Source: Chrysophaeum taylorii
Taxonomy: Eukaryota; Sar; Pelagophyceae; Pelagomonadales; Pelagomonadaceae
DNA: 64,000 bases
NCBI GenBank assembly: GCA_029834535.1
Contig: JAQMWT010000200.1
Location: forward strand, 1-64,000
Direction of reading: 5' to 3'
Part shown: piece after piece, positions 22,191-33,200 of the stretch
Layout of the letters: every line of letters starts with the position of its first letter
Numbering within the stretch: the first letter of the stretch is position 1
Position numbers and translations under genes: made by a program
Notes under the pieces: generated by a model
Seen by the model: only the letters and a program-made list of their open reading frames with translations
Told to the model about the DNA's origin: nothing
The model's database searches: none

Positions 22191-23540
22191 TTTTAAATAA
22201 ATCCTCTACTTCCTCATCATTTACATCACCGGTGGAAGACATACAGGCGGAGACATAACAGTTTCTAACTCCTCTTCTAAATACCAGGCACATATAAATG
22301 CTTTTGGCGAAACCTATACCTTCCTAACACATGATGCCGGAATCGATAAGACTGCTTCTCTCGAACCTGTTACTGGTTTTCTTTGGCTTTGCCAAGCATA
22401 CCATCACAATAATGAAAATCAAGACACGCGTCGTTTAGTACAAGCACTGGTCACCTATACTTCTCCTGTATTTCACGATTCTTTTGTCTTCTACCCTCAG
22501 GAAAATCGTCTCGAGTATATCGATAAAATGTTTGCTTTAAGTGACATGCATTTGTCCCAAAGCAGATATCTGGGCTTTATTACATCAAGCGATAGGAAGA
22601 TGGGTGCCAAAGTTCATTCTATATACACTCCCACTCCTACCATTCGTGGATTTGCTAATATGCTCGTGTACGATCCACGACTCGATCGCATCCGACACTA
22701 CTCAACTCGCGAATTGGCACGCGCCAATAACTTCACAGCGCACCAAATCAATTTTCTTCTGTCTTTGTCCCCGGACCTATGCTGTGATATAATCGCGAAT
22801 GCTATTCCAGCTGGAACATATCATATAATTTATAAACATTTGTGTCAGCTTGTCTATGACTTGCGTAAATTAACGCTATCACCATCGTTTGACCCTGATC
22901 ATGCCTCTCTAACCAAAAACTATAGGTCAACCTTCTTCACAAATATATTCCCAACAGATACATCCTTATTACACCAGAGTTCCATTACAATGTTCTACAT
23001 CTCCAATAAAAAACTCTCATGTTGTGATAATCCTGCTTCTAACCACGAACTTCCATCTTTTCATCTCGATTCAGTAGCTCATGTCTTCCTCTCTAACACC
23101 TCATCCGCAGATACATCATCTCCTACTAAAGAAAAACACATTCCTTATAACGCCAAGACAGCTCCATGAGAAGCATGCGCCCTTCGATAAGAAAGTCATG
23201 CCAGGGGCACCCTTGCATTTCGAGATGCGCAACAACGAGCTACCAATTTTCACAACATCCACCATTCTAGTGATTCTCAAGCTATAAAAGCTGTTCAGGT
23301 TATTGCCAGTCCTGGACACCACCCATCTGACGTACCCTACCGTAAGTTCTGTGTGGATTGTACGATTCATAAAAACGCTTTCCTCATCCACATCACCCTA
23401 CCAAGCAACCATCATCCGAAAATATTTTTCAACCTGGTGAAGCCCGGGCATGTGACGGTGGTTTCGTATCTGTGCTCTCGGAATGGGGATCCTTTCGACA
23501 TATCATTGTTTTTTAATGTCTCATTTCTAAATTTCTGTTA
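22191..23540 (+). pseudogene. Element C integrase N-terminal extension
   Basis: The extension seen in B recurs: LSDMHLSQSRYLGFI, PTPTIRGFANMLVYDPR and LCCDIIANAIPAGTYHIIYKH align with B (LEDYHLSHSRYIGYL, LPTIRGYANTILLDPR, LCCDLLSNALPAGTYHTLYTH). Function unknown. Near 23.35 kb the zinc-binding CVDCTIH matches B's CIDCICH. The region is broken. Confidence 0.65.
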
Positions 23541-24903
23541 GTGTACTTTTGTCGTAGCACTAACTCCAGCGAATTTTGTAACGCCCTTGAGTTTGTCCGC
23601 AATTTTTGCTCTACTTATGTTCATGTACAACTAAAACAAATCTATTGTGATTCCTTTAAACCCTATTTATCTCAGCATGTTACAACCCCCTTCCGTGTGG
23701 AACATGGTATTAATATGTCCGCGCCCCCCCCCTTACTTACATGTCTTTAATCATGAAGTAGAAGCCGCTGTTGGTCACATAGCCACTGCCGCGTCTACAC
23801 GACTCCGGCATATGCTTAATGTATCCTATAAAGGTCACCCCCTAACAGATCCGGCACCACACTACCCGTGGGCTGTTATACATGCCATCCAATCGTATAA
23901 TCTCCTCCCTAACGTTTCCCTCGAACGTATTTACAATAAAGTCCTAAGCCCCCAACAAGTTTTGTTAGACCAATGTAATGTTCCCCAACAGGACTACCTC
24001 AAACCTTTTGGTTCTGTTTGTTATCTGCATTTGGAACCTAACGAATTTCATAAATATGAACCCCGATGTCGTCCCTACATCTACTTATGTGGTGCTAACG
24101 TTATAAACCCTTTAATAACACCCCATGTTAATCATTTAGCCGATGTTGTCCTTAATCCCGAGAATGGTCAAGTCCGTGTTTCCTCTAAACTGACTTTTCC
24201 TCATCTTATTTCTAAATCTTCTCCCGATTATGAACAGCATCCACCTCCCGCACCTTCACCCGACATTCCCTTCTCTGTTCACAGCACCCCCAATGATGCG
24301 GCGCAGAGGGGGAATGCTATGCCTACCGACACTGACCATGAGAGGGGGACTTCTTCTTCTCATTTCCATGCTCCCTCTCCCGCTCCCGCATGTGCTCCAG
24401 CTGCTTCTGCACCCGCTACTTCCGCCACCACACCTACATCTGACGTGTCTTCCAACACTTTGCCACTTTTACCATCTTATCGGTCTCTCTATTCCCAGGA
24501 TGTCCTACGTCTCACCCGTGGTCCTCATCACCCTCAGCCTCGTCGCAAAACCAATCTCAAGGATGTTCTTACTCGTATTGCCTCGCCTACTGTTGCCGCT
24601 TATAAACAAGCCGGTGGTACGCTTGCCGACTTCAAGTATGACCTCTCCAAGCAGTACATAAGCTCTGCGACCCCACCCTCCACTCCCTTCATCTTGCTCA
24701 TGGCATCCACTGGACGGCTATACCTCCAGAGGGGGAATTTACACCATCCCTTCATCACCATGTGCACCAAGCGATCTCACAGTCCTCTTCAGTTATGTGT
24801 CATAGGAGCCATAGCCACCCATCGCCTGATGCTCCTCATGTTCACTTCTGCGACGACGTCAACCTTGCAGACTTTCACCTTCCTCAAGCTCTCGTTCATT
24901 TAA
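23541..24903 (+). pseudogene. Element C integrase core and linker
   Basis: Shows IYCDSFKPYLSQHVTTPFRVEH (second Asp) and FNHEVEAAVGHIA (Glu), matching B's integrase, then PLTDPAPHYPWAVIHAIQSYN and a long Pro/Ala/Thr-rich linker. Two copies of the purine-rich mini-repeat lie in the linker (24.30 and 24.35 kb). In the family this enzyme inserts the DNA copy into the genome. Confidence 0.8.
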
Positions 24904-27035
24904 TTTCTGAACATGCTCACGCCTTTCAAGTTCCTCCCGCTCAATATGTTTATGCTTTGTTCACGCCCCACTCCATTTTGGATCATAATGACGCTTCTTA
25001 TGGTGCCTCCGAGCCTCATCTCTCCGCCATCGAAGACTATATCACCGTGCAATCGCATTACATTGAGGCCCACCTTGGTGATGCTCCTCTACTAGTTGTT
25101 CAACTCGTCGAAGATCCCGATCACGCTCATCTGCACGATAATGTCGCTTCTTACGCGATTACTCATCTGACGACGACTCATTTCCCCAGCACGGTTGGTT
25201 CGGACGAATACAAGATTCAAGCCAAAGATATCAAAATTGATGAATATGAGTTGAACTGCCTCAAAGGTCTCTCAGACGCTGATCGCAAAGCTTATGTTGC
25301 TGCCATCTCCAAAGAGATTTTTGACATTGTTAAGTTTGGCTGCTTTAAACTAGCGCTGCCAATGGTCAACTCAAAGCCTATTGACACCCGCCTCGTCCTA
25401 CGTATAAAAACCAACGCTGCTGGTCAGTACATTAAACATAAAGCACGCCTGGTCCTACGAGGATTCTTAGCCTCTCTGGGCACCGATTTTTTCAACACAT
25501 TCAGCCCTATGGCACAGCTTACTGGCATCCGTTGTGTTCTGGCGCTAGCAGCTCATCTGCGACTTCCCGTCTACCATGTCGACGTCCCTAACGCTTTTGT
25601 TCAAGCTCCCATCGATTCTCATGTCTATGTCAAACTGCCACAAGGCATTTACCTTCTCGATCCCGAAGATACTAAATACCAAGGCCGTCGTCTCCCAAAG
25701 CTACTTAAATCTCTCTATGGATTACGTCAGAGCCCTGCCCTTTGGAATCAAACCATAAACGGCTTCTTTGATTCATTAGGCTATACACGATTTCGAACAG
25801 ACACATGCATTTACGCTAAAGTCCAAGCTGACGCTACATTTCTAATTTGCACGCTCTCAGTAGACGACGTCGTCATTACTTGCACTTCGGAAACTCTACG
25901 TCGTGAGTTCCAGCAAGCCCTGAAAAAGGAATACTCAGTCGACACCTTCGAGGAAGTCCATACTCTGCTAGGCATGCGCATAACGCGTACAACTGATGGT
26001 TCTATATCACTGGACTGTCAGGCTAAACTTGATGCATTGTTCGAAGAGTACCCCATTTTAATGCAGTTACGTCCCACTTCCACACCGATGTCACCATCAA
26101 CCACGTATAAAACTGGAGAGCCATCTTCTGATATGGACAAGTTCATCCTTCACACCTTCTCCACTCTACTCGGCAAGCTCACGTTTGTCCAATTGGCCTG
26201 TCGCCCCGATCTATCACAAAGTCTTAGTCGTTGCTCTCGAGGAATGCATAATCCAGCATTTCTACATGTTCAAGTACTAACAGGAACGCTCCGCTACTTG
26301 CGCAAGCCCGAAAATCGCAATCTTCGCCTCTGGTACTACTCTGGTTCTTCCGCTCTAATGGACCATCTTCGACTTCTTATCGGTAATCGTACTGACATGG
26401 CCACCATGTTGGATTACACTAAAGAACAAGTTAATTCAGGTAATTTTGATCCATTGGTCGCGTTCGTTGATGCCGACAATGCACCCTCTTATGAACAAGA
26501 CCGCAAATCTACAACCGGTTACGCTATCTTTTTGTTTGGTTCTCTCATCACTTGGAAGTCTAAGTTGCAGCCTATTACAGCTACTTCTACGCATGAGAGT
26601 GAACTTATCGCCCTTAATATGTGTGCCGATGATGTGGTCTGGTTACGCAAATTGTTAACGGAAATGGCATTCGCTATAAATCCTCACTTCTATCTCCGCC
26701 AACCTTCAGGGAAAGACTTGCTACTAGATTATGATGCTCACGACAATCCCCTCCCATCGGACATGTCGTTCATACGTAACAGTCCTATACTGGGAGACTC
26801 TGCCTCTGCTATTCATCTTTCCAACAATCCCGACAGTGCGACTAAGGCCAAAGCTATCAGCACACGCTGGTTCCGTATTCGCGACTACGTACAGTTAAAA
26901 CGTATACGTCTACATCATGTTTCCGGTACCCAAAATATCGCCGATGGATTTACTAAACCCTTTGGAGCTCCGCTCTTCAGCAGATTTCGCACGTTACTCG
27001 GCTTACAACAACCCATAGCTCAACAAGATGGTTAA
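24762..27035 (+). CDS. Element C reverse transcriptase-RNase H
   Basis: A 757-residue open frame. The first ~140 residues are a spacer containing ITVQSHYIEAHLGDAPLLVV. RT follows: ARLVLRGFLASLGTDFFNTF, LPVYHVDVPNAFVQAPID, LLKSLYGLRQSPALW, SVDDVVITCT (catalytic DD) and LLGMRITRTTDGSISLD. RNase H shows AFVDADNAPSYEQDRKSTTGY, ATSTHESELIALNMCADDVVWL, DSASAIHLSNNP and TQNIADGFTKPF. All Copia landmarks are present and this part looks whole, although the element around it is broken. Confidence 0.92.
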   Translation: MHQAISQSSSVMCHRSHSHPSPDAPHVHFCDDVNLADFHLPQALVHLISEHAHAFQVPPAQYVYALFTPHSILDHNDASYGASEPHLSAIEDYITVQSHYIEAHLGDAPLLVVQLVEDPDHAHLHDNVASYAITHLTTTHFPSTVGSDEYKIQAKDIKIDEYELNCLKGLSDADRKAYVAAISKEIFDIVKFGCFKLALPMVNSKPIDTRLVLRIKTNAAGQYIKHKARLVLRGFLASLGTDFFNTFSPMAQLTGIRCVLALAAHLRLPVYHVDVPNAFVQAPIDSHVYVKLPQGIYLLDPEDTKYQGRRLPKLLKSLYGLRQSPALWNQTINGFFDSLGYTRFRTDTCIYAKVQADATFLICTLSVDDVVITCTSETLRREFQQALKKEYSVDTFEEVHTLLGMRITRTTDGSISLDCQAKLDALFEEYPILMQLRPTSTPMSPSTTYKTGEPSSDMDKFILHTFSTLLGKLTFVQLACRPDLSQSLSRCSRGMHNPAFLHVQVLTGTLRYLRKPENRNLRLWYYSGSSALMDHLRLLIGNRTDMATMLDYTKEQVNSGNFDPLVAFVDADNAPSYEQDRKSTTGYAIFLFGSLITWKSKLQPITATSTHESELIALNMCADDVVWLRKLLTEMAFAINPHFYLRQPSGKDLLLDYDAHDNPLPSDMSFIRNSPILGDSASAIHLSNNPDSATKAKAISTRWFRIRDYVQLKRIRLHHVSGTQNIADGFTKPFGAPLFSRFRTLLGLQQPIAQQDG

Positions 27036-27109
27036 TCCTTACCCTTCATTATGTCCGAAATGACTTTAAACTAACCCTGCTATGTAAAGGAATACTGGCT
27101 CGCTAAAAT

Positions 27110-29270
27110 GTGAAATGCAATGAAAGATGTGATGTGGATATTCCTTTTACGATGAATCCCACTAAAAACAAAGATGCTGCGAGCCGGCGCCATTCTACCC
27201 TGAACCGTGGTCGTGGTGGTGCACTGTCACTATCCCCACCTTTTAATGCTCTAACTCCAAGCGTTGCACCGACTAGTTCCCCTAATCGGAAGCATCAAAC
27301 CTATTTGTCGGTGGCTCAAGGACATCAATCTACGCCCGTTACGCCTAAGGCACCCAAGGCAACTGTCCAACAACCGTCTAAATCGCAACCATCAAAGTCT
27401 GAGTATTTCCTGCTTAAACATTGCAAATTTGACGCACTTGCGATGATGTCAGGGAACACATCCGCCCTTGGTGCATCCCCGCCGAACTTTCTCATCCCTC
27501 AGCATAAGAATCCTCAGTGTTGGCTTAAGTCTTTGCAGCAGCTGCTTACCGAAGCACAACAGACAGACTTTGTGGACGACATCCAATATCTTAGTTCATT
27601 GCTGTGCGTCAAAGCAAAGCGCATTCGGAATGCCCCCGCTATATCTCCTAATGAAGGTATTCGCTTTCACCGCTTTCCACCCATTAAAGGGGTTGTCAAA
27701 GTACATGTGGCGTGTACAAAGTGCATTCACAACGTGTTGAAATCGCCATGCGATGTGACTGACAACCAACTCGTCGATAACATACAACTTACGTGCCCTC
27801 GTCACATGTATCTGGCGATCAGGTACAGAGTGCTATAACAAAACTGAGATGCCGGGCACACCCCTCGTGCTCATCATCTGTACTGAAGATGAGCTTAAAA
27901 CTGACAGGACTCGCCAAATTATTGAGGATCATCTCGCGTCTGAGCAACATGCATCGCACTGCTTTGATGTACCGCGCCCTTTCTTTTTGTTGATTTGTGT
28001 GATGTGAAATTCGTCACACCATGGGATAGCTTTAATTCGCAATAATCAGCAACCCTTCCAACTCTCTTGTTATAATGATCCAGCTGCCCAAATACGAGCT
28101 ATAATCCTCCGCGTTGGAAAGTCCATTGCTATTAACAAGCTGCTCAAAGAGGCAATCATGCAGACTGCAACATCCCGTAACGTTGATGCTTCTAAAATTC
28201 TCGTCAACCCTGACGCTAACACCATGGTCTTACTGCAGCTGCCCTTCATTTCGAGTGTAAATCTTGAGATTCTTGTAGCAGCTTGGTCTTTGTTACAGTC
28301 TGTGGAAGATAAAACCTGCGTAGTTACCAATCCTGAGGAGTTACTTAACGTGCTCATCGAACGCTTTGTTAACGATGTTTCTCATCAACTTGACGCAACT
28401 TCTTCCGAGACGGTACCGCCAATGCTACACTACTTTTGCCAACTTCCACCTAATCAACAACTAGCATTTAAAAACGTGTTAATCCAAGTTGGCTACCCAT
28501 CCCACATCATTGATACCTTTAATGATAATACCCCTTCTGAAGATGTGTCACCAGCGCCGATCGATAATCCACCCGCTGAGCCCACGCCAGATAAAGCTAA
28601 CGACGATATGGCTGAATCCTTACACCAATTGAAAGAAGAGATTCGGTCTTTATCCTTACGTCTCACTAACACCGAACAGCAATTGATGGCACGAGAACAT
28701 CAACTATCGCTTGCTCTAACGTCTCTCACACAGATGCAAGAAACCTACGAAACCCTTAATACTCAAGTGACCGAGAACATTAAACATGTTTCTTTGTTAG
28801 ATAACATTTTGTCAAGTCTTCAAATGCATCAGAACACCATAATACCGACCTCTGCTGTATTTGTCCATATCATTTCTCGGTCGCTTATCTCGTCTATTGG
28901 ACAGCTCCCTCCAGGTACGTATAATGAGGCACAGCGAGTTCAAATCGACGCAGCAGCTCATCAGCCCCACACAGCTATGTCTGATGCACATGATCGTGTT
29001 ATTCCTGCATTGGATCTACACGCTCTTACACCAGATGCTGCTATGTCTTTCCTTTCGTCTGTCATGTCACCCTTGGTCACCTTGCGTGATGCAATGACTA
29101 CGCTCAATACCAACACTGCTAACGACCTATCCTCTGATAATCATAATTCGTCTTCTCCAGAGTTAAAGGAACTGGACGATAATAGCGAGGATGAATTGGA
29201 CCACACATCTGATGTTGTGGATACCGATACAGCTTCTTTGCGCAACATCACAACACGCTCGACATCATAA
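27110..29270 (+). pseudogene. Element C extra 3' coding region
   Basis: Between RNase H and the polypurine tract lie two readings. The first (27110-27838) has a low-complexity Ser/Pro/Arg-rich start, then a domain with Cys pairs (CTKCIHNVL..C) suggestive of zinc binding. The second (28158-29270, 370 residues) has a helical domain, a clear coiled coil around residues 150-215 (LHQLKEEIRSLSLRLTNTEQ) and an acidic tail. B carries the same region. No membrane segment or signal peptide. Function unknown; extra 3' genes are known in Sirevirus-type Copia elements. Confidence 0.6.
27839..28157 (+). other. Linker inside the extra 3' region of element C
   Basis: About 320 bases between the two readings of the 3' region. 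Short in-phase pieces align with B, so it belongs to the same ancestral gene. No separate feature. Confidence 0.4.
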
Positions 29271-29380
29271 TTAATTTGTCCTGTTCTGTTGTTGTTTGTT
29301 CCACTGTTCACTGTTCTCATGCATATTGCTCAAGTTCCGCTTCAAGAACGTCTGAAATGCAAAAACCGTTTTCACACGTC

Positions 29381-29387
29381 GAGGGGG
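29381..29387 (+). promoter_or_regulatory. Element C polypurine tract
   Basis: GAGGGGG lies directly before the 3' LTR, the standard site where plus-strand DNA synthesis starts. Confidence 0.7.
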
Positions 29388-29789
29388 TCCAGAGAGCTAC
29401 ACTATTATGTGTGCGACACTGGAACATTTCACACCTATCTCTACACGAGGGTTTTCTCTCCGTAATACGGCTTTCCCTCGTTCCTCCTTTCCTTCCTTAC
29501 CCTCCCGCAATTATTTATTCATGACTATGAAGAACTCAGTCTGAAGCTCTTTTCCAACAAAAAGTAGGCCTCCAGGTGCGTACCGTCAGGTACGGGGTTT
29601 TCTGTTTAATTAACAGAGGCCTCGTTCCTCGTTGTCAGTGTAAACGCTTCTATGGGACCTAATGTCCTTAAGGAGTTAGGGCTTAAATCCCTACCTTGTG
29701 TAGTAGCATGTGACAAGCGGAATGGTCTGTACACGCCTAAGACTGCACGCAGTCTCTACCATGTACCCGGAGAGGGTCAAATCTCTCCA
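29386..29789 (+). repeat. Element C 3' LTR
   Basis: Same length and orientation as 16475-16878, ~95-96% identical by eye. It ends TCTCTCCA. The sequence beyond (GGTACTCGCG) does not repeat the left flank. Confidence 0.85.
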
Positions 29790-29817
29790 GGTACTCGCGT
29801 TCTTGGCTGGCTTGCCA

Positions 29818-29848
29818 GAAAGAAAGAAAGAAAGAACGAACGAACGAA
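29818..29848. repeat. AAAG/AACG microsatellite
   Basis: Tandem GAAA units turning into CGAA units, between the end of element C and the lipid-binding-protein-like gene. Confidence 0.8.
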
Positions 29849-29904
29849 TACAGCCAGCCAGCGGATCATATTATTTCATTCCGAGGAGCGACGCTGTCAT
29901 ACAC

Positions 29905-30404
29905 TCACGCCTTGGCCATGAAGATGACGAAAAACGTGCCGGTTTTGGTGTTTGTCATCTTGCGGGTGAGAGAGTCGCCTACGCACGCGTCCCGCGACTA
30001 CCACGACAAAAGCCTACCTTCGAGCTTGAACTCGTGGGTAATGAGGTCGCCGTCGGCCTTGATCGTCTCGGAGATGGTGATGGTGCCCGGACCGACGGCG
30101 ATCGTCTTCGTGCCCTCGCCCGATGGCGTCTTGTCGTCGACCGGCGAGCCGTCGAGCGGCACCCCCGGGTGCACGAGGTTCGACATCATTCCAACCTCGG
30201 TCTCGACAAAGGCGCCGCCCTCGATCGCGATAATGATCTGCCCGCGCGTCGCCATCAACTCGGCGGCTTTGCGAATAGGCAGGGGCACGCCGCGTTCGAT
30301 GAGAAATCCCGAGAAGTCCCCCTCCTGCTTGGTAACCTGCGCGGTGTTACGACGAACCGGCCTGCCACGCTCGCCTTCCACGTGCCCGCGAATGCCTCAG
30401 CCAT
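29905..30404 (-). CDS. Fatty-acid-binding-protein-like (lipocalin superfamily) gene, three exons
   Basis: I read exons 30404-30369, 30336-30018 and 29978-29905 on the minus strand, with introns of 32 and 39 nt (GT...AG); these join in frame to 142 residues. The protein starts MAEAFAGTWKAS, the hallmark first strand of intracellular lipid-binding proteins, then FSGFLIERGVPLPIRKAAEL fits their helix-turn-helix cap (xxFLKxLGVxxxxRK). Alternating beta strands follow (FVETEVGM, TITISETI, HEFKLEGDSLTRKM). Size matches the usual 130-140 residues. The role would be binding fatty acids in the cytosol. A GC-AG reading of intron 1 (38 nt) is also in frame. Next to it lie the end of element C and a LINE. 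The fold call is moderate and the exon structure is inferred. Confidence 0.6.
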
Positions 30405-30680
30405 TTCTTTCAAAGATGTGCAAAAAAGTCACCACGGTTGTTGTATCTTTCCTTGAAAAAAAACGAATCAGAAATCAGAAACACGTACGAAATCAGAATC
30501 TTTCGAGGTCTAGGGTGACGCAACACAATAGATCATGTCATGTCGGAATACGACAACTCGTCTCACTTGCCGGGCATCGCCAAGACGACGCGTCGGGGTG
30601 CGCGGACGGGCAGCCTTGCGAAGATTTCCTACTCGGCCTCCAGAGATGTTCCGGACAAATTATTGGAGGCAGACACATTA
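30405..30680. other. Intergenic stretch upstream of the lipid-binding-like gene
   Basis: Contains the putative promoter of the minus-strand gene (an A-rich tract near 30.46 kb) and then unremarkable GC-rich sequence up to the LINE 3' end. No gene supported. Confidence 0.4.
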
Positions 30681-31223
30681 TTTTTTATTTTCATTGTGGT
30701 TTGCAACTCCCAGGCTCAAAGAGCCAGAATGGATGGGCGTAGAGGGAAACAAGGAAGCAGCAAGAATGCACAAAGGGGATGAGCGCAGAGTGAAACAAGG
30801 ATGAAGTAAGAACGCAAAGGTGGGGAGCAGGGCAAGAAGGAGTGACGCAAGGAGCTCAAAAAGAGGGCAAACGAAAAGTAACGAAGAAGTGAGAGTAGCA
30901 GCAGGCGTGGTGATGAAGAAAGACACGATTAGACAACGCTAAACGACGACGGTTGCAGCATGATGCCAGACCTCCCAAAAACAGGCCCCCATAAATTGGT
31001 CCAGGCGAGGCGGCCAAATGTCGCGAGGACACCAAGGTAACCACACGTCATCAGCATCAATGTCACGAGCAAAAAGGATGTCAATAAGCTCTGCCGGCAA
31101 ACGACCGCGCACGAAGTCATAAGCAGTGTCGGTGCCATACGAAGAACCAGGGCGGCGACAACGGCGACACGTGTGATCAGGGACAACGAATCGCCAGGCA
31201 TCAGCAGGGCGCTGTCGGGTGGC

Positions 31224-31976
31224 TTATTGCGCCATGAGGAACTTAACATGCATGGCATACGTCATGAATGACTTGCACGGACCGACAAAAGATGTTCGGA
31301 AGAGTAAAGTGAGGGGATCGACATCCGCAGGCTCGTATGCACAAAGGCGCGCAATACCTAGCTGCCTCAGCAAAGTGGAGCAAACCCCATCAAACACACG
31401 GCGCCGCTGGAAGGTGACATACCAACGTCGGCCATCGCAGGAATGCGAGCAAGAAAGGTCATCCGCACCCGCTCTACTTCGGCCACGCGCCGCAAGGCCA
31501 TTAGCAAGTTTTTGCAGAGACTCGACAACGGTGAACTGGGAAGAAGATGCGCTACGTTCCGGGTGGCCGCATACCCACTCGAGGTCGAACGAACCAAAAA
31601 TGTGCCGTGAAGCGTGAAGCGCGAAGTGCGTAATCTCATCCCAAGTATCGCTGGATGTGACTGGCACGCGCTGCGAGAGGCGAGAATATGCGAGCACAGC
31701 GCTTTTATTGTCAAGGGCAGCTTTCACGGGTAACTGAGGCACGAAGACACCTAAGTGCAGCTTGTGCGGCATAGATGCCCATGACCTCAGCTCGATACGC
31801 AGATAGAGCTCCAGGACCGGGAGCCACCCGCAAAAAGCGAAAGTGTAGAGGCGTGGGGCGACAGGATCGAAAATGACTGCAGCAGCTCCGCCCTCGCCTT
31901 TGGACACGGGTCCGTCGCTGGCCACGTAGAGATGATCGAAGGGCGGTCTAGCTCCACGGCCCTCAAGCGCAGACAT
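31224..31976 (-). pseudogene. LINE RNase H domain
   Basis: A 250-residue reading with the RNase H order: LYVASDGPVSKGEGGAAAVIF (Asp), IELRSW (Glu), ALDNKSAVLAYSRL (Asp), then WVCGHPER (His) and LANGLAARG where N-x-x-A-D is expected. The final Asp appears replaced (NGLAARG), so activity is doubtful. RNase H in some LINE clades removes RNA from the RNA-DNA hybrid. It lies at the C-terminal end, after RT, as in those clades. Confidence 0.65.
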
Positions 31977-32239
31977 GGCCCACGTAGGAAACCGGGCGGC
32001 GACAGTCGCAGGGTAGGTGCCCGAACCAAGGTCCGGGGACGTGGGATGCAGGGTTGGATGTGTGGCATGTGTGGCGGCGGGTATGGAAACAAGTAGTTTC
32101 GTTGCGCATTGCGGCGGGACTTAACGACAAAGAGAAAGGTTCCCGATAAACTCGCCAGCGGGGCGGCGGCGTTTTAGGGGAAGGCGACGCATACCGACGC
32201 TAGAGACCGCAATGGCCGTGGCTTTCGGGACAAACCATG

Positions 32240-33096
32240 CTACAGGATCCAGTCAATAGACAAATCATAGGGAAGAACACGAAACAGTCGCACGGCCTTT
32301 GGTGTCAAAGGGGACTGACTGGTCGCCACCAGCGAAAAAAAGGATGCGGGTGTGTCTGCCGCGGGCCGTGTCGCCGTGGATACGACCCTCATACCAAACC
32401 CCATCGAGTTTACCGTCGGCTGTACCTGGCTAAAGCTCGCGGTGATATGTCCAGGATTCCAATTCACAGACAAGCGCGTTATCACCATCCGTGTCTTGCA
32501 CCTCAACTATGCGCAGGTGGCCGTGAAACACCCACAAAGCAACGTCACCACGGATGATACCTGCCATGACGCGATCGGCCCGATATTCGGGCCCAACATG
32601 GCCGGCAGCATCCACGTGGAGTAATGTCTTCAAGCGCGCGACGAACCAAGCACGGTCCACTGCTGAAGGAGAAATGCATGCGCCATGGAAGGTATATCGG
32701 TCCACCGCGAGGAAGGAAGTGGACCACCAGGCCTCGCTCTCGTAGCACACCCGCTGCAACTTTTTAATATCAGGGGCCAGCCAACCAACAGCGAGCGCAA
32801 GATCGACGACTGTTCAATCAGATGATGCAGCGGCGGAGCCGGCGAGCGGACCACCCCTAGCAAGTTGCACATCATTTTGAGCTGGCCCACACGGTGGTGG
32901 TGCCCTCGACCCATCCGAGACGTGTGCGGTCCGTCGTAACAGAGCTGAGCCACTTGGCATTTGCAGCGTGGCGGGATTCGAAGACAAGGGAAATGGAGCC
33001 TAAATGCAATTGAGCTTGACGAATGACTGCGTTATTCTTATGGGTAAGAACTCCTAGGCCCGAAGCCAATAAATTGCAAGCAACTCCCAGGATCAA
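32240..33096 (-). pseudogene. LINE RT-downstream region
   Basis: Overlapping minus-strand frames give NAVIRQAQLHLGSISLVFESRH, AKWLSSV and GWVEGTTTVWA, similar in style to the thumb region after LINE RT, then CYESEAWW and RLKTLLHVDAAGHVGPEYR. No YxDD box is present. The reading changes frame, so it is dead. Membership rests on being contiguous with the RNase H domain. Confidence 0.45.
33038..33095 (-). repeat. Two LINE 3'-end stubs
   Basis: On the minus strand, GATCCTGGGAGTTGC and GGGCCTAGGAGTTCTTAC are two more 3' termini of the LINE family, about 30 bp apart, meaning very short 5'-truncated insertions in tandem. Confidence 0.55.
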
Positions 33097-33200
33097 AGAC
33101 CAACATCATTATTTATCTACCTCGGTTCACGTCATCCACTTGGGTTCATGTGCAAGAAAAAGGCGCGGCAGTCGCAGCCGCAGCGATGCTGTGATTGCAC

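Larger units (their letters stand above)
16475..29789 (+). mobile_element. Element C: Copia-type LTR retrotransposon with methyltransferase domain
   Basis: A plus-strand element with both LTRs (404 bp each). Order: LTR, primer site, leader (interrupted by a Helitron remnant), gag-like, protease, cytosine-C5 methyltransferase-like domain, integrase, RT-RNase H, extra 3' coding region, polypurine tract, LTR. The two LTRs differ at about 18 of 404 positions by eye (~95-96% identity), so the insertion is fairly old but not ancient. No clear target duplication flanks it (TTGCA against GGTAC). The RT part is one long open frame, while the 5' half carries several breaks. It is AT-richer than the host genes to its right. 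Confidence 0.88.
30685..33100 (-). mobile_element. LINE (non-LTR) retrotransposon 3' half with RNase H
   Basis: Minus-strand fragment with an RNase H domain and upstream RT-thumb-like sequence. It ends at low coordinates with GGCTCTTTGAGCCTGGGAGTT and an A/T-rich tail near 30.69 kb. The 3' UTR (30.75-31.2 kb) recurs at 34.7-34.95 kb. The catalytic RT motifs lie upstream and are missing, so the copy is 5'-truncated, as is usual for LINEs. Confidence 0.7.

Noticed and set aside
27110-29270. Possible envelope gene in element C because of its position after pol
   Set aside because: No signal peptide, membrane segment or glycoprotein-like Cys pattern, so an envelope role is not supported.
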